A DNA stretch of 64,000 bases from Chloroflexota bacterium (GTDB taxonomy: Bacteria > Chloroflexota > Anaerolineae > UBA1429), in assembly GCA_012719135.1 (NCBI GenBank), contig JAAYAW010000046.1:17585-81584 (forward strand), read 5' to 3'. A program made the translations under genes and the position numbers. Shown here piece by piece: positions 41,772 through 50,531 of this stretch. Every line of letters begins with the position of its first letter. Position 1 is the stretch's first letter. The notes beneath the pieces are model-generated. The model saw only the letters and a program-made list of their open reading frames with translations, made no database searches and was not told the DNA's origin.

Positions 41772-41951
41772 AACCTAAGGGCGAAAACCCGTTGGGTCCC
41801 GTATGCAGCGGCGTTGGTGCCTGAGCCGCCACAGATCTGGCAGCGAGAGCATTCGACAAGCCTGTGCAACGCACGTACAATGCGCCCAACTTGGGCGCGG
41901 AGCCCTCGGGTTCGGTCTGCGCAACGGAAGGATACGAGGGAGGATTCTCGG

Positions 41952-43127
41952 ATGGATCTGTTCGAAAAGTGCCGCACCTTCACCCGGGCCGATGACGCCC
42001 GCCGTGCTGGATTTTACCCGTACTTTATTCCCTTGCAGGACACCGAGGGCACCGAGGTCGTTGTTGAAGGCCGGCGCATGATCATGATCGGATCCAACAA
42101 CTATCTCGGCCTGACCACAGATCCCCGTGTCCGAGAGGCGGCGATCAAGGCCATAGAGCGTTACGGCACCAGTTGTACCGGATCTCGTTTTCTCAACGGG
42201 AACCTGGCCATGCACAACGAGCTCGAACAGGAACTCGCCGACTTTGTGGGGAAAGAGGCCGGCCTGGTATTCAGCACGGGCATGGGTGTCAACCTCGGCG
42301 TGATCTCCTCACTGGTTGGGCGCGGAGAGTATGTGGTGACCGATCGGGATGACCACGCCAGCATCGTTGACGGCTGCAGGCTTTCCTTCGGAGAGATGAA
42401 GCGTTACCGGCACAACGACATGGCCCATCTGGCCCAGATTCTGGATGGGCTGGGTGGCAAGCCAGCGCTGGTGGTGGTGGATGGCGTATTCAGCATGGGT
42501 GGCGACATCGCGCCGCTTCCAGAGATCCTCGAGGTCTGCCAGCGCTACGGCGCCCGACTGATGGTAGACGATGCCCATTCCATGGGCGTGCTGGCCAATG
42601 GGCGAGGTACTGGCGCGCACTTTGGCCTTACCGACCAGGTAGACCTGGTGATGGGCACGTTCAGCAAGGCTTTCGCTTCCCTGGGGGGCGTCGTTGTTGG
42701 TGATGCCACCGTGATCGACTACATCAAGCACAACGCCCGCTCGCTGATCTTTTCCGCCAGCATGCCCCCGTCCAATGTCGCGGCCGTTCAGACGGCCCTT
42801 CGCATCATCAAGGCAGAGCCGGAGCGGGTTCAGCGCGTCCACGAGATCTCCGAGTACATGCGCCAGGGCTACAGATCCATGGGCTTTGAGATCGGGAACA
42901 GCCAGACTCCGATCATCCCCATTCTCATCGGCGACGAGAACAAGACCTTTGCCTGCTGGCGCGCGCTGTTTGAGGCCGGAATCTATGTGAACCCGGTGGT
43001 GCCCCCGGCCGTGGCGCCCACTGCCTCGCTCCTTCGCACCAGCTACATGTCCACGCACACCTATGAGCAGCTCGATCGCGTGTTGGAGACCTTTGCCACG
43101 GTGGGCAAGGCGCTGGAGATCATCTAG
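41952..43127 (+). CDS. Alpha-oxoamine synthase, serine-palmitoyltransferase-like
   Basis: A 391-residue PLP enzyme that condenses an amino acid with an acyl-CoA. The phosphate and cofactor contacts are clear: IGSNNYLGLTTDPRV, YGTSCTGSRFLNGNLAMHNE, VVDGVFSMGGDIAPLPEI, DDAHSMGVLANGRG and the Schiff-base lysine in MGTFSKAFASLGG. The overall pattern, including the start near MDLFEKCRTF and the C-terminal VNPVVPPAVAPTASLLRTSYM, matches bacterial serine palmitoyltransferases more than biotin-type KAPA synthase or 2-amino-3-ketobutyrate ligase. GAGGGAGG lies eight bases before ATG 41952. Confidence 0.82.
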   Translation: MDLFEKCRTFTRADDARRAGFYPYFIPLQDTEGTEVVVEGRRMIMIGSNNYLGLTTDPRVREAAIKAIERYGTSCTGSRFLNGNLAMHNELEQELADFVGKEAGLVFSTGMGVNLGVISSLVGRGEYVVTDRDDHASIVDGCRLSFGEMKRYRHNDMAHLAQILDGLGGKPALVVVDGVFSMGGDIAPLPEILEVCQRYGARLMVDDAHSMGVLANGRGTGAHFGLTDQVDLVMGTFSKAFASLGGVVVGDATVIDYIKHNARSLIFSASMPPSNVAAVQTALRIIKAEPERVQRVHEISEYMRQGYRSMGFEIGNSQTPIIPILIGDENKTFACWRALFEAGIYVNPVVPPAVAPTASLLRTSYMSTHTYEQLDRVLETFATVGKALEII

Positions 43128-43139
43128 GCAAGCCGTTGA

Positions 43140-43174
43140 GGCTGACGATCCACATTGTTCCCGGATCGTCAGCC
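43140..43174. terminator. Hairpin after the oxoamine synthase gene
   Basis: GGCTGACGATCC and GGATCGTCAGCC form 12 perfect pairs with an 11-base loop, 12 bases after the stop codon. No T run, so efficiency is uncertain. Confidence 0.5.
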
Positions 43175-43269
43175 CGCAAACCCGCAAGGGATATCGTTTC
43201 AGAAGGGTCTGCCTGCCTCGGCTCAGCGGGCGCTGATCCTTTGCAGCGAAGAACAAGATCGGAGGGCGC

Positions 43270-43671
43270 ATGCCGGTCTCACCGTATATCCATTTTCCTG
43301 GAACGTGCCGGGATGCCCTGGCGCTCTATGCGCGCGCCTTTGGAGGCGAGCCCCACATCCTGCTGCGTAGCGAGGCTCCCGAAGGCACGGAGCCGGAGAG
43401 CACGCAGCATCTTGTGATGCACGGCACCCTCGAGATCCACGGAACGACGGTGATGCTCGCCGACAGCTTAGCAGAAGCGCTCGTGCCATCGGGCGATCGC
43501 ATCAGCCTGATGGTGAACCGGATGGCGCGCGAGGAAATCGACCGTGCCTTTGCTGTGCTGGCCGAAGGCGGAGAGGTGTTGATGACGCCACAGATCACCT
43601 TCTGGAGCCCCTGGTACGGCCAGCTCATCGACCGGTACGGTCTCGTCTGGCAGTTGAGCGCTGAGGATTGA
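43270..43671 (+). CDS. PhnB/glyoxalase-family (VOC) protein
   Basis: A 133-residue VOC-fold protein of the PhnB group. It begins SPYIHFPGTCRDALALYARAFGGE and has MLADSL and the repeated beta-alpha units ending FWSPWYGQLIDRYGLVWQL, typical of these small demethylubiquinone-methyltransferase-like proteins. The biochemical role of the group is not known. GGAGG precedes ATG 43270. It is separated from the oxoamine synthase by a hairpin and probably has its own transcript. Confidence 0.85.
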   Translation: MPVSPYIHFPGTCRDALALYARAFGGEPHILLRSEAPEGTEPESTQHLVMHGTLEIHGTTVMLADSLAEALVPSGDRISLMVNRMAREEIDRAFAVLAEGGEVLMTPQITFWSPWYGQLIDRYGLVWQLSAED

Positions 43672-43748
43672 TGCCGGAGCCCGGCCGTCAGTGGAAGCGG
43701 CGGCGGCCCAGGAGGCCGTCTGGTTCCACCGTGATAGCGGGGGGAGGG

Positions 43749-44495
43749 TCATCGGTAGAAGCGACGCATCCCCTCTATTGCAAGTGAGGGCGGTGCGCTG
43801 AGGTCGCCAGCCAAGAGCACTTGCCGCAGCGTCTGGATGGTCCAGACGGGTTCGACTATGGCTTCAGGTGGCAGGGGACCGGACAGCGCAACGCGCACGC
43901 CCGGCCAGGCGAGCAGCTCCTGCCCCGGCACCGGAAGCGCCGCCAGGAGATCGCTGACGGCCGCGATCGGGATGGCCACAAGGCCATACAGATCCCCAAG
44001 CCGCGTCTCGCCGGACACCCTGGCCCAGTATGTCGCGATGGCCAGAGTCCGAGCGGCGATGGCCGTCCTTCTGTAGCGGTTCTCCCCGACCGTGATCAGG
44101 CACGGCAGCGGGTGGGCTGCCCGTGGAGCAGGGGTCACCCGGGAGACCCTCTGCTCATCAAAGCAGAAGGCTGTCTCCTCGGCACTCTGAATCTCCAGCG
44201 CGGTGCCGAGCTCCTCTCGCCCCTCGCGCTCCAGACACGCCAACAGGGTCTCTCCGGCCTCGAGAGAGCCTCCAATCGCGCCGAGGCCGATGTGAGCCGC
44301 GCCATCGCGATCGTGCCGCCAGTGCCGCGGCTTGCCAATCTCCATCAGCATATCCGGCCCGGAGACGACGAGCGCCGAAGCCCCCGTCAACGCCCAGCTT
44401 GAGCCGGCACGCTGGCATTCGATCTCCGCTGCCAGATCCGGGTAGGAGGCAAAGAGCGGATCGCGACGACTCTCAGCCCGCTGATCAGCGGGCAT
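43749..44495 (-). CDS. Nudix-domain protein
   Basis: A 248-residue protein with a Nudix box near residue 75: GGSLEAGE, seven residues, then REGREELG, which fits GxxxxxExxxxxxxREUxEExGU. The flanking regions are not recognised. Nudix enzymes hydrolyse nucleoside diphosphate linkages of many kinds; no specificity can be inferred. ATG 44495 overlaps the stop of the upstream membrane-protein gene by 11 bases; the frame is open to 44522. It is the last gene of the long minus-strand block. Confidence 0.68.
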   Translation of the reverse strand: MPADQRAESRRDPLFASYPDLAAEIECQRAGSSWALTGASALVVSGPDMLMEIGKPRHWRHDRDGAAHIGLGAIGGSLEAGETLLACLEREGREELGTALEIQSAEETAFCFDEQRVSRVTPAPRAAHPLPCLITVGENRYRRTAIAARTLAIATYWARVSGETRLGDLYGLVAIPIAAVSDLLAALPVPGQELLAWPGVRVALSGPLPPEAIVEPVWTIQTLRQVLLAGDLSAPPSLAIEGMRRFYR

Positions 44496-45045
44496 GGTCA
44501 CGCTCGTCCAGGCGCAAGTCACGGGCCAGCGCAGGCTCCTTTAGTCGCCTATGGAGCCAAAGCCAGGCCAGGTCCGCTCGGTTATCGTACGCCAGCTGCA
44601 GGTAGTAGTAGTTGATCTGTTCGCCCAAGGCCAGCAGCCCGTACGCATACGCCACGAGACCATCCAGCGGCGATGCGAACACCGCAACCCCTGCGGCCAC
44701 TCGGCTGCACAGCACCAGAGGCAAACCGCCAAGCAAGGCCCAGTTCAGCGCCTTGAACACGCTGAACAGACGCAGAGTCGCAGGCTCCAACCGCGAGTCA
44801 CGCCTGAGGGCGCGAGCCTTGCGGCGCCAGTAGATGGCCCCCTGGCACACGATCCAGACCGTTAGCCCGAGCCCGTACCAGCCTGCCAACCCTACCGGCT
44901 GGCCCAACGTCCTCTGCAGAACAACCACAACGCCGGGCTGTACGATAACGTTCGCGGCCTCGCCGATCCATAGATACTGCAAGCGCCGCAGAAGCTTGCC
45001 CCGAGTTGCCCCCATGGCAGGAGACATGACCGCGCGCGGGCTCAT
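44485..45045 (-). CDS. Integral membrane protein of unknown function
   Basis: A 186-residue protein with about four hydrophobic segments: near residues 33-45 (VIVQPGVVVVL), 55-70 (WYGLGLTVWIVCQGAIYW), 98-122 and 126-145 (VAYAYGLLALGEQINYYYLQL). The C-terminus is charged and arginine-rich. I recognise no family. It overlaps the epimerase-like gene upstream by ATGA and the Nudix gene downstream, which supports it as a real, co-translated gene. Confidence 0.6.
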   Translation of the reverse strand: MSPRAVMSPAMGATRGKLLRRLQYLWIGEAANVIVQPGVVVVLQRTLGQPVGLAGWYGLGLTVWIVCQGAIYWRRKARALRRDSRLEPATLRLFSVFKALNWALLGGLPLVLCSRVAAGVAVFASPLDGLVAYAYGLLALGEQINYYYLQLAYDNRADLAWLWLHRRLKEPALARDLRLDERDHAR

Positions 45046-46145
45046 GCGGCGCGGCTGCGTATGTTCTCCGCCAGGGCATTGATATCCGCCAAACCATCGA
45101 GTACGCCGATCTCGAGCTGGTACTCGCGGGACTCTCCGGGCTCCAGATACTGGAGGATTCCCCTCTCGCGATCCTCATCGCGGCCCTCCACCTGGCAGTT
45201 GGCCGGCTCCAGACCTGTGACATAGTCGCCCTGGCCCACCATCTTCCACTGGGTAAAGCAGGGCAGGGAATCCTGGCGGTAACGCACATAGGCACCGAGG
45301 CCCAGACCTCCACGGAAACCGCGGTTAGCCAGCAACACGGTAACGTAACCGGCCTCATCCGCCACCATATCGTGATAGAAACACTGCTCCGCGTAGCCTG
45401 CCGTGGGCTCCTCGTACGTCCGATAGCTCTCCATCCCCTTCTCCGCTTCTGCATCGCGTGGCGTCACACGGCGGGAGGGAGAGACGAGTTCGGCGCTGGC
45501 GCTGAGCAGGGGGAACCCGAAATTGCAGTGGTAAAGCATCATATGCGGGATCCGCCGAAACCCCTCGTTGGTCACGACGTCGCGCACAAACAACCTGGAG
45601 TCACCGAGGTGTGCGGACACCCGCCGGGTGAGCGTGACATTCTCGCCGAATACCACAGCCTGTCGCACCCGGCCCCGGGCCCACATCTCGTAGATGTCCT
45701 CGCCCTGCTCATCGCGCCGCCACCCGCCGTCCACCCAGATGCCCTCCGCAGGCAGATGATTCAGGCGTCCGTGCAGGCCCAGCGCCTCGCCGTCGTCCAC
45801 ACAGGGCGCCCCCGCGGAGGTAAGACCACAGCCCGCCAACAGGCCACCGTGGAAGGTTCGCAGCCAGCCCAATCCCTCTCGTTCGTGATAGGCAGGATGG
45901 GCAGCTCCCGTGGCCGAGGCCCAGGCCAGCGCCGCGCCGCGATGCTGAGCAGAACCGATATCCATACCCCGGTCCAGGAGCACTTCAAACGAAAAGCCTG
46001 AGCCTGTCTCAAAGCGGGCCACGCGGACCTCGCGGGCGCGCCCGTCCTCAAGGGACAGCACACGGACGCCCCCCACCTGGTCCAGAGTTCCTACGTGTGC
46101 CAAAAGCTCTCGTTTGCTATAGTTGCAGCCGTACAGACTGACCAT
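45042..46145 (-). CDS. Aldose-1-epimerase-like protein (DUF4432)
   Basis: A 367-residue protein of the galactose-mutarotase-like fold. Landmarks are FEVLLDRGMDIGSAQHRGAALAW, FHGGLLAGCGLTSAGAP, GLHGRLNHLPAEG with a likely active-site His, YHCNFGFPLL and the C-terminal WKMVGQGDYVTGLEPANC with the Glu. Proteins of this group are thought to act on sugars, and the gene lies downstream of E1-E2 and the ketose/hexitol genes. AAAGGAA precedes ATG 46145. The substrate is unknown. Confidence 0.8.
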   Translation of the reverse strand: MVSLYGCNYSKRELLAHVGTLDQVGGVRVLSLEDGRAREVRVARFETGSGFSFEVLLDRGMDIGSAQHRGAALAWASATGAAHPAYHEREGLGWLRTFHGGLLAGCGLTSAGAPCVDDGEALGLHGRLNHLPAEGIWVDGGWRRDEQGEDIYEMWARGRVRQAVVFGENVTLTRRVSAHLGDSRLFVRDVVTNEGFRRIPHMMLYHCNFGFPLLSASAELVSPSRRVTPRDAEAEKGMESYRTYEEPTAGYAEQCFYHDMVADEAGYVTVLLANRGFRGGLGLGAYVRYRQDSLPCFTQWKMVGQGDYVTGLEPANCQVEGRDEDRERGILQYLEPGESREYQLEIGVLDGLADINALAENIRSRAA

Positions 46146-46187
46146 GTGCCCGTTCCTTTCTGCTTCCCATCCGTTTTACGGCGTCGT

Positions 46188-47597
46188 CTACGCGAGCAGG
46201 AGATAGGGCGCCTCAACATAGCGCGCAATACCCTGCAGAAAGCGCGCCGCCGGCCCGCCATCCACCAGGCGATGGTCCGCCGTGAGACTCAGCCACATCT
46301 TCTGCCGGACGACAATCTGTCCGTCCAGCACCGCGGGTAGAGAGCGGATGCGACCCACTCCCAGTATGGCGCACTCGGGCAGATTGATGATCGGCGTAAA
46401 CAGATCAACGCCGAGCATGCCGAGGTTGGTGATCGTAAAGGTTCCGCCACTGAGCTCATCGGGAGACGAACGACCCTGTCGTGCACGCTCGACCAGGTCG
46501 CGCAGAGTGCGCGCGAACTCGCGAATGCCGAGCGCGTCCGCGTTCCGCACCACCGGCACAAGCAAGCCACGCTCGCTATCCACCGCCAGACCGACGTTCA
46601 CGGAAGGCATCTGCCGGATGCCTTCCGCAGTCAGCTGGACATTCATGTAGGGGTACTCGACCAGGCAGCGCGCCACGATCACGCCCAGGAGGTCGTTATA
46701 GCCCACGCCAAATCCCAGCTCATCCTTGAGCGCGTCGCGCAGGCTTTCCCTCATGGCGACAAAGGACGTGGCATCCACCTCGCTATGCAACGTGATGGCG
46801 GCCGCGGTGTGCACCGAGTTCGCCATACGTTCGGCGATGATGGCGCGCACGCCGCGCAGCGGTATCACACCGCCTGTGGCCGATGAGACAAGCCGTTCGG
46901 GCGCCGCTGGCGGGCCGAGCACCCCGGCAGCTCCAGAAGCCGCCGCTCGCACTGCATCCGCCGTGATGCGCGTGCCGGCAGCTGCGAGATCGGAGAGGAG
47001 CACGCCCTCACTCGCCGCCAACCGTCGCGCCAGCGGGGTGGCTGGCGGAAGGGCTGCAAGGTGTTCCCGAACATCGGCCTCGACGATGCGCCCGCCCGGG
47101 CCGCTGCCCTGAACGTCTGCGAGGTCAAGCTTCTGCTCCGCGGCGAGGCGGCGTGCCCTGGGTGAGGCAAACACCCGTCGGCCAGCCGTGGTCTCTCGCT
47201 CCGCCGTCTGCGGCTCACCGGCAACGGCATCCTCGAGCGAGCTCACGGCCGAAGGCGTCCTAATCCCTTCGGCGACGTCCTCGTTTTCCTCTGCCATGGC
47301 GGAAGGTGCCGCCGAGCCGCCGGCGTCCAACTCGGAAAGCAACCCCGAGATGTCCTCCCCCGGCTCACCTATGATGGCAACGGGAGCCAGCACCGGGATC
47401 TCTACATCCGCGGGCACCAGTATCTTGAGCAGCGTGCCGCGATAGCGTGATTCTGCCTCGAGGACAGCCTTGTCCGACTCTACCTGAAAGAGGATATCGC
47501 CGCGCGCGACGCTATCTCCCTCCCGCACCAGCCACTCTACGATCGTCCCCTGCTCCATCGTCTGGCCCAACTTGGGCAAGATCACCACTCTGGCCAT
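46188..47597 (-). CDS. 2-oxoacid/acetoin dehydrogenase E2 (dihydrolipoamide acyltransferase)
   Basis: A 469-residue E2. Residues 1-75 form a lipoyl domain with the lipoylated lysine in QVESDKAVLEAES. After an acidic linker two E3/E1-binding-type motifs follow: ASPRARRLAAEQKLDLADVQG and, 40 residues on, ATPLARRLAASEGVLLSDLAA; the second is degenerate. The acyltransferase core (about 240-469) ends with TADHRLVDGGPAARFL, which holds the catalytic His and Asp. The gene follows the E1 fusion by 29 bases and shares its transcript. Confidence 0.92.
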   Translation of the reverse strand: MARVVILPKLGQTMEQGTIVEWLVREGDSVARGDILFQVESDKAVLEAESRYRGTLLKILVPADVEIPVLAPVAIIGEPGEDISGLLSELDAGGSAAPSAMAEENEDVAEGIRTPSAVSSLEDAVAGEPQTAERETTAGRRVFASPRARRLAAEQKLDLADVQGSGPGGRIVEADVREHLAALPPATPLARRLAASEGVLLSDLAAAGTRITADAVRAAASGAAGVLGPPAAPERLVSSATGGVIPLRGVRAIIAERMANSVHTAAAITLHSEVDATSFVAMRESLRDALKDELGFGVGYNDLLGVIVARCLVEYPYMNVQLTAEGIRQMPSVNVGLAVDSERGLLVPVVRNADALGIREFARTLRDLVERARQGRSSPDELSGGTFTITNLGMLGVDLFTPIINLPECAILGVGRIRSLPAVLDGQIVVRQKMWLSLTADHRLVDGGPAARFLQGIARYVEAPYLLLA

Positions 47598-47626
47598 GAG
47601 TACCTCCAGCCCCCTCAGCTCCTCGT

Positions 47627-49699
47627 CTACGCATGCCTCATGACACGGCGTACCCCATCGATGATCGCCTGCACCCCGGGGATGGCCGCGTCCTCGAGCG
47701 ACTCCGCCATCGGCACGGGCACATCGGCAGCGGACACGCGGACCATGGGCGCGTCCAGATAGTCAAAGGCAACCTCATTGATGCGGGTAAAGAGCTCGGT
47801 GAGGAAGCTGCCCGTCTTGTACGCCTCCGTCACGCCCACCACGCGCCCCGTCTTGCGTACCGAAGCAGCCACCGTATCCATGTCGAGCGGTTTGAGCGAG
47901 CGCAGATCCACCACCTCGACGCTGACGCCCTCCGCCGCCAATTGTTCTGCCGCCTCGAGCGCACGGTGCACCATGCGGGAATAGGTGATGATGCTGACTT
48001 CGGTACCCTCTCGCTTGATATCCGCCAACCCCAGGGGGATGACATAGTCCTCATCTGGCACCGGCCCCTGGAGCCCATAGAGCATCTTGTGTTCGATGAA
48101 CATCACCGGGTTGTCATCTCGGATCGCGGCCTTCAGCAGGCCCTTGGCATCGTACGGCGTCGCGGGCATCACCACGTAGATCCCCGGAAAGTGCGTCCAG
48201 AGGGCCTCCAGACTCTGCGAATGGTGGGCCGCGATCGAGCGTCCGGCGCCTCCCTCGGTGCGAATGACCATCGGCACGCAGGTCTTGCCACCAAACATGT
48301 AGCGGTTCTTGGCGCCCTGGTTGGCAATCTGATCCATCGCCAAGGGGGTAAAGTCGACGTACATGATCTCCGCCACAGGCCTCAGGCCGGTCATGGCCGC
48401 GCCCACCGCAGACCCGCCGATGAGGGCCTCGGAGATCGGCGTATCCTTCACACGATCGCCGCCGTAGCGCTCGTAGAGTCCGCGAGTGGCGCCATAGGCC
48501 CCACCGTAGAGACCCACATCCTCTCCCATGACGAACACCCGTTCGTCACGATCCATCTCTTCGGCGAGAGCGTCGCGGATTGCCTCCCAATAGGGCTGGC
48601 TTTTCATGGAAGGATCGGTACGCACGCGCGCCGCAAGGCGCCTCTCCGCCTCCACGGCCGCCGGCGAGAAGGGGCTGAGGAGGTACACGTCCTCTTCCAC
48701 TTCCGACGGGTCGGGCTGAGGGGAAGCCAGAGCGAACTCGGTGGCGCGCTCAACGGCCTGTTCGGCCCGCGTCTCGACCGCTTCCACTTCCTCCTCTGTG
48801 GCCAAGCCCGCCTCCACCAGCCTTCGACCAAAGCCGATGATCGGATCCCGGTCCCGCCAGGCCTGCTCCTCTTCCTTTGAGCGGTACTTGCGCGGGTCCG
48901 AGCGCGAGTGACCGTACCAGCGGTAGGTCTTGCATTCGATGAGCGTCGGCCCCTCCCCCCGGCGGGCGCGCTCCAGCGCCGCGGCAACCGCCTCATAGAC
49001 CGCCAGGGGGTCCATGCCGTCCACCACCACACCGGGGATGTCATAAGCCGAGGCTCTCGCTGCCACATCCACCACGGAGCTGACGGCCTCAAAAGGCACG
49101 GACATGCCGTAGAGGTTATTCTCGACGATGTAGATGACTGGTAGGCGCCACGCTGCGGCCATGTTCAGAGACTCGTGAAAGTTCCCGGTGTTCGTGGCGC
49201 CATCGCCAAAGAAGCAGAGGACCGCACGATCCTGGCCCTGCATTTTGACGGAAAGCGCAGCGCCGGTGGCCACCGGGATGTTGCCGCCCACGATGCCCGT
49301 GGCGCCGAGGTTTCCTTTCTGAACATCCGCGATGTGCATAGAACCGCCGCGCCCCCGGCAGTATCCCGTGGCACGCCCGCACAGTTCGGCCATCATCTTG
49401 TTGAGATGATCCTGCTTCTCCTCCGGGGTATCTGCAAAGGCGTCGCCGTGCGCATGGCAATGCCCGTGCCCGCGGTGGGTGCTGGTGATATAGTCATCGG
49501 GCCGCAAGGCGGCGATCGCCCCGACTGCTACGGCCTCCTGACCGGCGTAGAGGTGCGAGGCGCCCTTGATCACGTTCTGCCCGAGCAGATCGTAGACCGT
49601 ATTCTCGAATATGCGGATCTCCCACATGCGCCGCAGCATCTCCAGCAGATCCTCCCGCGAGAGATCCTGCACACCCGCCGTGATTTGTCTATCCGACAT
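47627..49699 (-). CDS. 2-oxoacid/acetoin dehydrogenase E1, alpha-beta fusion
   Basis: A 690-residue single chain that joins both E1 subunits. Residues 1-345 are E1-alpha, with ITSTHRGHGHCHAHG and the thiamine-diphosphate motif CFFGDGATNTGNFHESLNMA...VENN; from about residue 365 (MKSQPYWEAIRDAL) it is E1-beta, with FVMGEDVGLYGGAYGATRGL, TEGGAGRSIAAHHSQSLEALW and VVDLRSLKPLDMDTV. The subunits are separate genes in most bacteria. Sequence style is nearest acetoin dehydrogenase AcoA/AcoB, but pyruvate is possible. Start ATG 49699 follows AAGGAGAAAGC; the frame continues to 49882 without support. Confidence 0.9.
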   Translation of the reverse strand: MSDRQITAGVQDLSREDLLEMLRRMWEIRIFENTVYDLLGQNVIKGASHLYAGQEAVAVGAIAALRPDDYITSTHRGHGHCHAHGDAFADTPEEKQDHLNKMMAELCGRATGYCRGRGGSMHIADVQKGNLGATGIVGGNIPVATGAALSVKMQGQDRAVLCFFGDGATNTGNFHESLNMAAAWRLPVIYIVENNLYGMSVPFEAVSSVVDVAARASAYDIPGVVVDGMDPLAVYEAVAAALERARRGEGPTLIECKTYRWYGHSRSDPRKYRSKEEEQAWRDRDPIIGFGRRLVEAGLATEEEVEAVETRAEQAVERATEFALASPQPDPSEVEEDVYLLSPFSPAAVEAERRLAARVRTDPSMKSQPYWEAIRDALAEEMDRDERVFVMGEDVGLYGGAYGATRGLYERYGGDRVKDTPISEALIGGSAVGAAMTGLRPVAEIMYVDFTPLAMDQIANQGAKNRYMFGGKTCVPMVIRTEGGAGRSIAAHHSQSLEALWTHFPGIYVVMPATPYDAKGLLKAAIRDDNPVMFIEHKMLYGLQGPVPDEDYVIPLGLADIKREGTEVSIITYSRMVHRALEAAEQLAAEGVSVEVVDLRSLKPLDMDTVAASVRKTGRVVGVTEAYKTGSFLTELFTRINEVAFDYLDAPMVRVSAADVPVPMAESLEDAAIPGVQAIIDGVRRVMRHA

Positions 49700-49727
49700 G
49701 CTTTCTCCTTGTCGCTCGCCCTTGTCG

Positions 49728-50531
49728 CTAACCGTGCGCTGTTCCATGCTTTGCGGCCACCGAGTAGCGCAGCCACAGGTATCCGCCGGCTCGCACCGTC
49801 GCCGCGTCCAGCCGCAGCGGGTCCGGCCATTGATCGGGAGTGAGATCGGGGCCGTCAAACAGTGCCGGGGTACGGCTCCCACCGATCAGTTCGGGCCGCA
49901 GGATGAGGTGCAGTTCATCCACCAGTCCGGCTCGCAACAAGGCGCCATTCAGGCGCCCTCCCGCCTCAGACAGAACACACTCGATGCCGAGATCGGTCCG
50001 CAGGCGGCGCATGGCCAGCGGCAGATCCACGCGTTCCTGACCCAGAACCAGGTAGGGAATACGGCAATCGTGCAGAAAGGCGAGGTACTCCGGAGGGGCG
50101 GCGCGGCTCGTCAGATGAAGGATATGGCAGTCCGGCCGTTCGGCGCCGGTATACCCACCCCTGAGCCGTCCGCGACCGTCCGTCACGAGGAGCCAACGAA
50201 GCGACCGCGCCTGTGGCTGCAACTCCTCTGGCATATAGTCCTCGTAGAGCAGAGAAGCATCGCCGGGAAACGGCGGCAAGGCCGCAAGCTCCTCACCCTC
50301 GCGCACGAACGAGCCCATGCCCTGCATCTCTCCACGGGGATGCAGCTTCCGCTCAATGTACTCGCTGGCCTCCCGCCAGGCATCGGCGCCGTAGGTCGTG
50401 TCCCCCTCCCGCGCGTTCCGAGGGTCAGTCAAATCATCGGTCCAGATGCGCCCCGGCCCCAGCGATACACGTGCATCCACCGAGGTCGAAATCAGGATGA
50501 CGGTGTACGCGCGGGCATCGGTCACGGCCAT
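49728..50531 (-). CDS. RibD C-terminal-type reductase
   Basis: A 267-residue protein of the dihydrofolate-reductase-like RibD_C family without a deaminase domain. It has the N-terminal VILISTSVDARVSLG, a lobe with VTDGRGRLRG, and the C-terminal VLSEAGGRLNGALLRAGLVDELHLILRPELIGG. Stand-alone members reduce pyrimidine or pterin-like substrates; the substrate here is unknown. The start overlaps the kinase stop by ten bases (ATG 50531), so it is co-translated with the PfkB gene. Confidence 0.82.
   Translation of the reverse strand: MAVTDARAYTVILISTSVDARVSLGPGRIWTDDLTDPRNAREGDTTYGADAWREASEYIERKLHPRGEMQGMGSFVREGEELAALPPFPGDASLLYEDYMPEELQPQARSLRWLLVTDGRGRLRGGYTGAERPDCHILHLTSRAAPPEYLAFLHDCRIPYLVLGQERVDLPLAMRRLRTDLGIECVLSEAGGRLNGALLRAGLVDELHLILRPELIGGSRTPALFDGPDLTPDQWPDPLRLDAATVRAGGYLWLRYSVAAKHGTAHG

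Noticed and set aside
41758..41860. Cyclic-di-GMP-I riboswitch before the oxoamine synthase gene
   Set aside because: AAGGCAAAACC resembles the start of the motif, but the following GGGACGCAAAGCC-type core and the second helix are missing.
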